A DNA stretch of 64,000 nucleotides from JAEZHK01 sp040768845 (lineage in GTDB: Bacteria; Bacillota; Clostridia; Christensenellales; Aristaeellaceae): NCBI GenBank assembly GCA_040768845.1, contig JAXGME010000006.1, positions 62,001 to 126,000 on the forward strand, written 5' to 3'. This document shows, in pieces, positions 58,904 through 64,000 of the stretch (within the stretch, counting starts at the first letter, position 1; every line of letters begins with the position of its first letter). The position numbers and the translations under genes were made by a program. Under the pieces are notes generated by a model. The model was given only the letters and a program-made list of their open reading frames with translations. It did not search any database and was not told the DNA's origin.

Positions 58904-60204
58904 GGATTCTGATCGCGGGTACGATGAGCGGCTGCGGCAAGACCACCGTGACGCTGGCGGTGATGGCGGCGCTCCGGCAGCGGGGGCTTTCGGTCGCCCC
59001 CTTCAAGGTGGGGCCGGACTACATCGACCCCGGCTTTCACCGCCTCGCCTGCGGCCATCCGTCGGACAACCTGGACGCCCACCTTACGGATGCCGCCACG
59101 TTCCGGGCGGTGCTCTGCGCCGGCGAGGAGCGCTCGGACATCGCCGTGATCGAGGGCGTGATGGGCTACTACGACGGCATGAATTCCGCCGATTTTGCCT
59201 GCTCCACCTGGCGCATGGCGGCGGACACCCAAACGAGCGCGGTCCTCGTGGTGGACGCGTCGGGCGGCGCAGCCAGCGCGGCGGCCACGGCGCTGGGGTT
59301 CCGGCGCTTTCGGCGGAACAGCCGCATCGCCGGGGTGCTGGTCAACCGGGTGTCCTCCCGCGCGCACTACGACCTGGTGCGCGCGGCGGTGGAGCGGTAC
59401 GCGCTGCTTCCCTGCCTGGGCTATCTGCAAAAGGACGCGGCCCTCGCCCTCGCCAGCCGGCACCTTGGGCTGGTGCCCGCCGGAGAAACGCCCGAAATTG
59501 AGGGCCAGATCGAGCGCTCCGCGCGCCTGGCGCGGGAGACGGTGGACCTGGACGCGCTGACGCGCCTCGCGGCCGCCGCGCCGCCCGTTTCCGGCCGCCG
59601 CAAGGCCATCCCCGACCGGAGGGGCTACCGGCTGGGTGTGGCGCGGGACGAGGCCTTCAGCTTCTACTACGAGGAGAACCTCCGGATGCTGGCAAAAGCG
59701 GGCATGGACCTTGTGTACTTTTCGCCCCTTCACGACGAGCGCCTGCCGGAGGGGCTGGACGGCCTGTACCTGGGCGGCGGCTTTCCGGAGGTGTTTTCCG
59801 AGGGGCTCGAGGCCAACCGCACCATGCGCGGGAGCGTCCGCCGGGCGCTCGAGGGCGGCCTTCGCTGCTACGCCGAGTGCGGCGGGCTGATGTACCTGTG
59901 CCGGAATATCGACGGCCGGGCGATGGCGGGCTTTTTCCCCATCGCCTGCCGCATGACCGACCGGCTCCAGCGCTTCGGCTACGTCAACGTCACCGACCGG
60001 ACGGGGCTCACCTTCCCCGCCCACGAGTTTCACCACGCGGTGGCCCAGCCCCTTGCCGAGGTCCCCTGCGCCTTCCGGGTGGTCAAGGCGGGCGCGCCGG
60101 ACCGGGTCTGGTCCTGCGGGTACGAGCGGGAGAACACCCTTGCCGGGTTTCCGCACCTGCACTTCGCGTCCCATCCGGAGTTGATCGGGAGGCTGTGGCC
60201 ATGA
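58900..60204 (+). CDS. cbiA: Cobyrinate a,c-diamide synthase
   Basis: A 434-residue amidotransferase. The N-terminal P-loop domain has IAGTMSGCGKTTVTLAVMAAL near residues 4-24 and VGPDYIDPGFH. The C-terminal class I glutaminase domain has the nucleophile in YAECGGLMYL near 325 and the catalytic His in FPAHEFHHA. It amidates the a and c carboxylates using glutamine and ATP. TTG start overlapping cbiC by TTGA. Confidence 0.93.
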   Translation: MRILIAGTMSGCGKTTVTLAVMAALRQRGLSVAPFKVGPDYIDPGFHRLACGHPSDNLDAHLTDAATFRAVLCAGEERSDIAVIEGVMGYYDGMNSADFACSTWRMAADTQTSAVLVVDASGGAASAAATALGFRRFRRNSRIAGVLVNRVSSRAHYDLVRAAVERYALLPCLGYLQKDAALALASRHLGLVPAGETPEIEGQIERSARLARETVDLDALTRLAAAAPPVSGRRKAIPDRRGYRLGVARDEAFSFYYEENLRMLAKAGMDLVYFSPLHDERLPEGLDGLYLGGGFPEVFSEGLEANRTMRGSVRRALEGGLRCYAECGGLMYLCRNIDGRAMAGFFPIACRMTDRLQRFGYVNVTDRTGLTFPAHEFHHAVAQPLAEVPCAFRVVKAGAPDRVWSCGYERENTLAGFPHLHFASHPELIGRLWP

Positions 60205-61193
60205 TCCACGGCGGCAACGTGTGGCGGAGCGGGCCACCGGAGGCGTGGCTGGACTTTTCCGCCAACCTCCGGCCCGAAGGCCCGCCGGACTGGGTAAGGC
60301 GGGCGATGGCCGGGGCGCTGGACGAGGCGCGCTTTTATCCGGACCCCGATATGCGCGCCGCCCGGGCGGGGCTGGCGGCCTACGCCGGGGTGCCGCCGGA
60401 GTGCCTTTTGCCCACCGCGGGGGGCATCGAGGCCATCGACATCGCCTGCCGCGCCGGGTCCGGCCGGGTGCTGACGCGCTCGCCCGCCTTTGGCGAATAC
60501 GCGCGCCGGGCGCGGGCCGCGGGCCGGGAAGCGGCGCCCTTTGATGCGCCGGAGGCCGTGCGCCCGGGCGATCTGGCCTTCCTCGGAAACCCCAACAACC
60601 CCACCGGAGAGGCGCTGCCCCGGGGCCGGGTGCTTTCGCTGGCGGCGGCCGTGGCGGACGCGGGCGGCGTTCTGGCGGTGGACGAGGCGTTCATCGACTT
60701 CTGCCCCGAGGAGAGCGTGCGGGACCGGGCGGCCGAAATGCCCGGGCTGATGGCGCTGGGCTCCCTCACCAAGGCGCTGGCCGTTCCCGGCGTGCGGCTG
60801 GGCTACCTGATCGCCCCGCCCGAGGAAGTGGCGCGCCTTGCCACCCTGGCCGCGCCCTGGTCGCTGAACGCCTTCGCCGCGGCCGTAGCCCGGGTGCTGC
60901 CGGAGCACCTGGAGGCGATCCGTCAGGACCGGCGCACAAACGACGGGCGGCGCCGGGCCCTCACCGCGCGCCTTGCGGCGCTGGGCGCAAAGGTTGCACC
61001 CTCCCGGGCCAACTTTCTTTTATGCGACTTCGGCCGGCCCGCGGACAGCATCGCGGCGGCGCTCGAGGGCGAGGGCATCCTGGTGCGCCGGTGCGCCTCC
61101 TTTGGGCTGCCGGACCGCTTTTTGCGGCTGGCCGTGCGGACGGAAGCGGAAAACGCGCGGCTTCTTCGGGCGCTGGAAAGGGCGATGTCATGA
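60201..61193 (+). CDS. cobD: Threonine-phosphate decarboxylase-like aminotransferase
   Basis: A 330-residue PLP enzyme of the HisC-like class. MIHGGNVWRSG and LDFSANLRPEGPPDWVR are typical of CobD proteins; FLGNPNNPTGEAL near 133 and the PLP Lys in SLTKALAVPGVRLGY near 193 complete the fold. It would supply (R)-1-amino-2-propanol phosphate for the nucleotide loop. HisC itself is excluded by the N-terminus and by context. Confidence 0.9.
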   Translation: MIHGGNVWRSGPPEAWLDFSANLRPEGPPDWVRRAMAGALDEARFYPDPDMRAARAGLAAYAGVPPECLLPTAGGIEAIDIACRAGSGRVLTRSPAFGEYARRARAAGREAAPFDAPEAVRPGDLAFLGNPNNPTGEALPRGRVLSLAAAVADAGGVLAVDEAFIDFCPEESVRDRAAEMPGLMALGSLTKALAVPGVRLGYLIAPPEEVARLATLAAPWSLNAFAAAVARVLPEHLEAIRQDRRTNDGRRRALTARLAALGAKVAPSRANFLLCDFGRPADSIAAALEGEGILVRRCASFGLPDRFLRLAVRTEAENARLLRALERAMS

Positions 61194-61888
61194 AGGTTGT
61201 GATCTTCGGCGGCACGGCGGAGGGGCGCGCGCTGGCCGAGGCGCGCCTCGCCGCGGGGGACGACGTGGCCGTCTGCGTGACCGGCGAGTACGCCCTGCGG
61301 CTTCTGCCCCCCGGCGCCCGGGCGTACGCCCGGCCGATGGACGCGGCGGAAATGGGCGAAATGCTCCGACGCGAAGCGCCGGACCTGGTGATCGACGCCA
61401 CCCACCCCTTCGCAATCCGGGCGACGGAGAACATCCGCGACGCCTGCCGGGCGGCAGGCGCGCGCCTCGTCCGCCACACCCGCCCCGGCGACGGCGGCGC
61501 GGACTGGGCGGATGCCGTGGAATGGGTGTCCGGCCCGGCCGAGGCGGCCGGAGCGCTCCGGGAAACGGCGGGCAACATCCTTTTGACCACCGGCAGCCAC
61601 ACGCTGGGGGCATACTGTTCGGCGCTGCCCGCCGAACGGCTCTACGCGCGGGTGCTGCCCGACGCGGCGGTCGTCGCCCAATGTCAGGCGCTGGGGCTGC
61701 CGCCGGGCCATGTGATCGCCATGCAGGGGCCGTTTCCCCGGGCGCTGAACGCGGCGCTGTACGACGCCTGGGCCATTCGCGCCCTGGTGTCCAAGGATTC
61801 CGGCGCGGCAGGCGGCGTGGCCGACAAGGTGATCCCCGCCCTCGAGCGGGGCATCCGCGTGATCATGATCCAAAGACCGAAGGAGTGA
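61190..61888 (+). CDS. cbiJ: Cobalt-precorrin-6A reductase
   Basis: A 232-residue CbiJ/CobK. MKVVIFGGTAEGRALA at the N-terminus, VIDATHPFAIRATENIRDACR near 65-85, ILLTTGSHTLGAY near 127 and MQGPFPRALNAALYDAW near 180 are the family blocks. It reduces the macrocycle using NAD(P)H. Overlaps cobD by four bases. Confidence 0.94.
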   Translation: MKVVIFGGTAEGRALAEARLAAGDDVAVCVTGEYALRLLPPGARAYARPMDAAEMGEMLRREAPDLVIDATHPFAIRATENIRDACRAAGARLVRHTRPGDGGADWADAVEWVSGPAEAAGALRETAGNILLTTGSHTLGAYCSALPAERLYARVLPDAAVVAQCQALGLPPGHVIAMQGPFPRALNAALYDAWAIRALVSKDSGAAGGVADKVIPALERGIRVIMIQRPKE

Positions 61889-61892
61889 CGGC

Positions 61893-63401
61893 ATGCGCGG
61901 CAAGTGTCTGATGATCCAGGGAACCGGCTCCTCAGTGGGCAAGAGCCTTATCTGCGCGGCGCTGCTGCGCATCCTCCGGCAGGACGGGTACCGCGTCGCG
62001 CCCTTCAAGGCCCAGAACATGGCGCTCAACTCCTTTGCCACCCGGGAGGGGCTGGAGATGGGCCGGGCGCAGGTGCTGCAGGCCCAGGCGGCGGGCATCG
62101 AGCCCAGCGTGCTGATGAACCCCGTGCTTTTAAAGCCCACCTCCGACCGCCGAAGCCAGGTGATTGTGGGCGGCCGCCCCGCGGGCAACATGACGGCGAT
62201 GGAGTACCACCACTTTAAGCCGAAGCTCGCGCGATTGGTGCGCGAGCACTACGCGGCGCTGGAGGCCTCGGTGGACTTTGTCATCCTCGAGGGCGCGGGC
62301 AGCCCGGCGGAGATCAACCTCCGGGCGGGCGACATCGTCAACATGGCGATGGCCGAGGCGGCGGACGCGCCGGTATTGCTGGTGGGGGACATCAACCTGG
62401 GGGGCGTGTTCGCGTCGCTCTACGGGACGATTCTGCTTTTGACGGACGCCGAGCGCGCCCGGGTGAAGGGCACCATCATCAACAAGTTCCGCGGCGACCG
62501 CGAGATCCTCGCGCCGGGGCTTCGGATGCTGGAGGACCTGACCGGCGTGCCGGTGGCGGGCGTCGTGCCCTGGGTGGACCTGGACCTGGAGGATGAGGAC
62601 AGCGTCACCGAACGGTTCGGCAGGGTGTCCGGTGCGGGCGAGGTGGACGTGGCGGTGGTGCGTCTGCCCCACATTTCCAATTTCACCGACTTTCAGGCGC
62701 TGTCGCTGCAGGAGGGCGTGCGGGTGCGCTACGCCGGGCGGGCGGGCGAGCTTGCGGGCGCGGACATCATCATCCTTCCGGGCACCAAAAACACCATCGA
62801 GGACCTGATGGCGCTCAAGGCCCGGGGCATCGACGGGGCCATCGTGCGCCACGCCCGGGCGGGCGGGCTGGTGGTGGGGGTGTGCGGCGGCTACCAGATG
62901 CTGGCGGGCGCGCTGCGCGACCCGACGGGCGTGGAATCCCGGGTGCGGGAAGCCGCGGGGCTGGGCCTTCTGGATATGGACGTCACCTTCCTCCCGGAAA
63001 AGACCACGGTGCAGGCGTCGGGCGCGGTGGCGGGCGGCGGGTGCTGGCTGGACGCCGTCGACGGCGCGGCGGTGGACGGCTACGAGATTCACGCCGGCAT
63101 CAACGCGCCGGGTCCGGAGGCGGTGCCCTGGCTGCGCCTGACCACCCGGCCGGGCGTCGACGGCCTGCGCAACCCCGGAGGCAACGTGCTGGGCAGCTAC
63201 CTGCACGGGCTGTTTGACAACGGCCACCTCACCCGGGCGCTGGTGGACCATGTCCGGCGGCAAAAGGGCCTCGCCGCTTCCGGCGGCCCGGCGCTGACGA
63301 TGGACGAATTCCGCGAGCGGGAGCTTGACCGGCTGGCCGCCGTGGTGCGCGCCGGCCTCGACATGGACCTCATCCACAAAATCCTGCGGGGGGATGCGTG
63401 A
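61893..63401 (+). CDS. cbiP: Cobyric acid synthase
   Basis: A 502-residue glutamine-dependent amidotransferase. The N-terminal P-loop (IQGTGSSVGKSLICAALLR) and FKAQNMALNSF are followed by a C-terminal glutaminase domain with the nucleophile in GVCGGYQML near 330 and the His in GSYLHGLFDN near 430. It amidates carboxylates b, d, e and g of adenosylcobyrinate diamide. It starts four bases after cbiJ. Confidence 0.96.
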   Translation: MRGKCLMIQGTGSSVGKSLICAALLRILRQDGYRVAPFKAQNMALNSFATREGLEMGRAQVLQAQAAGIEPSVLMNPVLLKPTSDRRSQVIVGGRPAGNMTAMEYHHFKPKLARLVREHYAALEASVDFVILEGAGSPAEINLRAGDIVNMAMAEAADAPVLLVGDINLGGVFASLYGTILLLTDAERARVKGTIINKFRGDREILAPGLRMLEDLTGVPVAGVVPWVDLDLEDEDSVTERFGRVSGAGEVDVAVVRLPHISNFTDFQALSLQEGVRVRYAGRAGELAGADIIILPGTKNTIEDLMALKARGIDGAIVRHARAGGLVVGVCGGYQMLAGALRDPTGVESRVREAAGLGLLDMDVTFLPEKTTVQASGAVAGGGCWLDAVDGAAVDGYEIHAGINAPGPEAVPWLRLTTRPGVDGLRNPGGNVLGSYLHGLFDNGHLTRALVDHVRRQKGLAASGGPALTMDEFRERELDRLAAVVRAGLDMDLIHKILRGDA

Positions 63402-64000
63402 TGCCGGATCACCTGCTGGCGCTGGCGGCGGGCTTCTTTCTGGACCTTCTGATCGGCGACCCGGAGTGGTTCCCCCACCCGGTGCGCCTCATCGGGCGGT
63501 TTATCGCATGGCTGGAAGATCGGCTTCGCGCCCGGGGCGGCAACCTGCGCGCCTCGGCGGTGGTCCTCGCCGCCGCCACGGTGCTGCTGACGATGGCGGT
63601 CACGGCCTTTGCCCTCTGGGGGCTCTCCCGGCTGGGGCGGTGGCCCCTTTTCTGCGGCATGGCGGTGATCGACTGGCTGGGCCTTTCGGCGCGGAACCTG
63701 GCGGACGAAGCCCGGGGCGTGGAAAGGGCGCTGGAAAACGGGCTTGAGGCCGGGCGAAGGCGCGTTTCACGCATCGTCGGGCGGGATACGGCGGAGCTTT
63801 CCGAGCCCGATATCATCCGCGCCGCGGTGGAAACCGTGGCGGAGAACACCACCGACGGCGTGATTTCGCCCATTGTCTACGCGGCGCTGGGCGGGCCGGT
63901 GCTCCTGATGGGCTTCAAGGCCGCCTCCACGCTGGACTCGATGGTGGGCTACCTGAACGAAAAGTACCGGGACATCGGCTGGGCCGGCGCGAGGCTGGAT
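63401..64000 (+). CDS. cbiB: Adenosylcobinamide-phosphate synthase, 5' part (runs off the window)
   Basis: The first 200 codons of CbiB/CobD-type membrane protein. LLALAAGFFLDLLIGDPEWFPHPVRLIGR at the N-terminus and the conserved block AAVETVAENTTDGVISPIVYAALGG with KAASTLDSMVGYLNEKY are diagnostic. It joins the aminopropanol arm to cobyric acid. Its ATG overlaps the last base of the cbiP stop codon. The remainder of the gene and any cbiL, cobU, cobS or cobT lie beyond the window. Confidence 0.95.
   Translation, partial: MPDHLLALAAGFFLDLLIGDPEWFPHPVRLIGRFIAWLEDRLRARGGNLRASAVVLAAATVLLTMAVTAFALWGLSRLGRWPLFCGMAVIDWLGLSARNLADEARGVERALENGLEAGRRRVSRIVGRDTAELSEPDIIRAAVETVAENTTDGVISPIVYAALGGPVLLMGFKAASTLDSMVGYLNEKYRDIGWAGARLD

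Noticed and set aside
1..64000. CRISPR arrays, prophage structural genes, toxin-antitoxin pairs, rRNA or replication origin
   Set aside because: No regularly spaced repeats, phage structural proteins, toxin families, rRNA segments or DnaA-box clusters were recognised.

Overview
This is a GC-rich bacterial chromosome segment. The best guess is an anaerobic Clostridia-type member of the Firmicutes, perhaps Christensenellales-like. The basis is strong Shine-Dalgarno sites, cobalamin riboswitches, an anaerobic-type (cbi) cobalamin operon, TRAP and sugar ABC importers, and IS256/IS110/IS21/IS630 elements. No 16S or conserved marker gene is present, so the taxonomy is only a guess. All five solute-binding proteins have signal peptides without a lipobox cysteine, which is unusual for a single-membrane Firmicute and leaves a two-membrane lineage possible.

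Layout. (1) 1-10.3 kb: a cobalamin riboswitch, its terminator, then a peptide/nickel-type ABC importer (binding protein, two permeases, two ATPases), an ATPase remnant, a FecBCD/BtuFCD-type importer and a small CGGC cysteine-rich protein. This looks like a cobalt/corrinoid uptake locus. A 1,491-bp IS256-family element with an exact 8-bp target duplication sits between the riboswitch terminator and the first gene. (2) 10.5-22.4 kb: a decayed mobile island. It begins with a tRNA-Ser(UGA) gene cut just after its anticodon loop and ends beside an intact tRNA-Val(GAC) with a tyrosine integrase next to it. Between them are a pucR-like fragment and a large serine recombinase broken by an IS110-family element. 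That IS110 is itself broken by a second, apparently identical IS256 copy. An IS21 element abuts the other recombinase fragment and truncates an IS630 element. A few small cargo genes follow.

(3) 22.6-42.3 kb: minus-strand genes. A heterodimeric ABC exporter pair (one consensus, one degenerate ATP site) is followed by a large catabolic cluster read from a promoter at about 42.3 kb. The cluster holds two ribose-type ABC importers, a NagB-like protein, a zinc dehydrogenase, a UroD/MtaA-like protein, two M24 (creatinase-like) proteins lacking metal ligands, a PIG-L deacetylase, an M20 hydrolase and an MFS transporter. A ROK repressor is transcribed divergently. The substrate is unknown; an N-acylated or amide-linked sugar conjugate would fit the enzymes.

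(4) 43.8-53.3 kb: a FadR-type GntR regulator, a TRAP transporter operon with a DapA/NAL-family aldolase, and a divergent operon (second aldolase, Ldh2-type oxidoreductase, LarA-like protein, fumarylacetoacetate-hydrolase-like protein). One sequence, close to GTCTGACGTCAT, lies just downstream of the -10 box at all three promoters, which points to a single local regulon for a hydroxy- or keto-acid. (5) 53.3-64 kb: a second cobalamin riboswitch with terminator controls a tightly overlapped cobalamin operon, cbiET-F-G-H-D-C-A-cobD-cbiJ-P-B, which runs off the window. The window is thus bracketed by B12-controlled uptake and B12-controlled synthesis.
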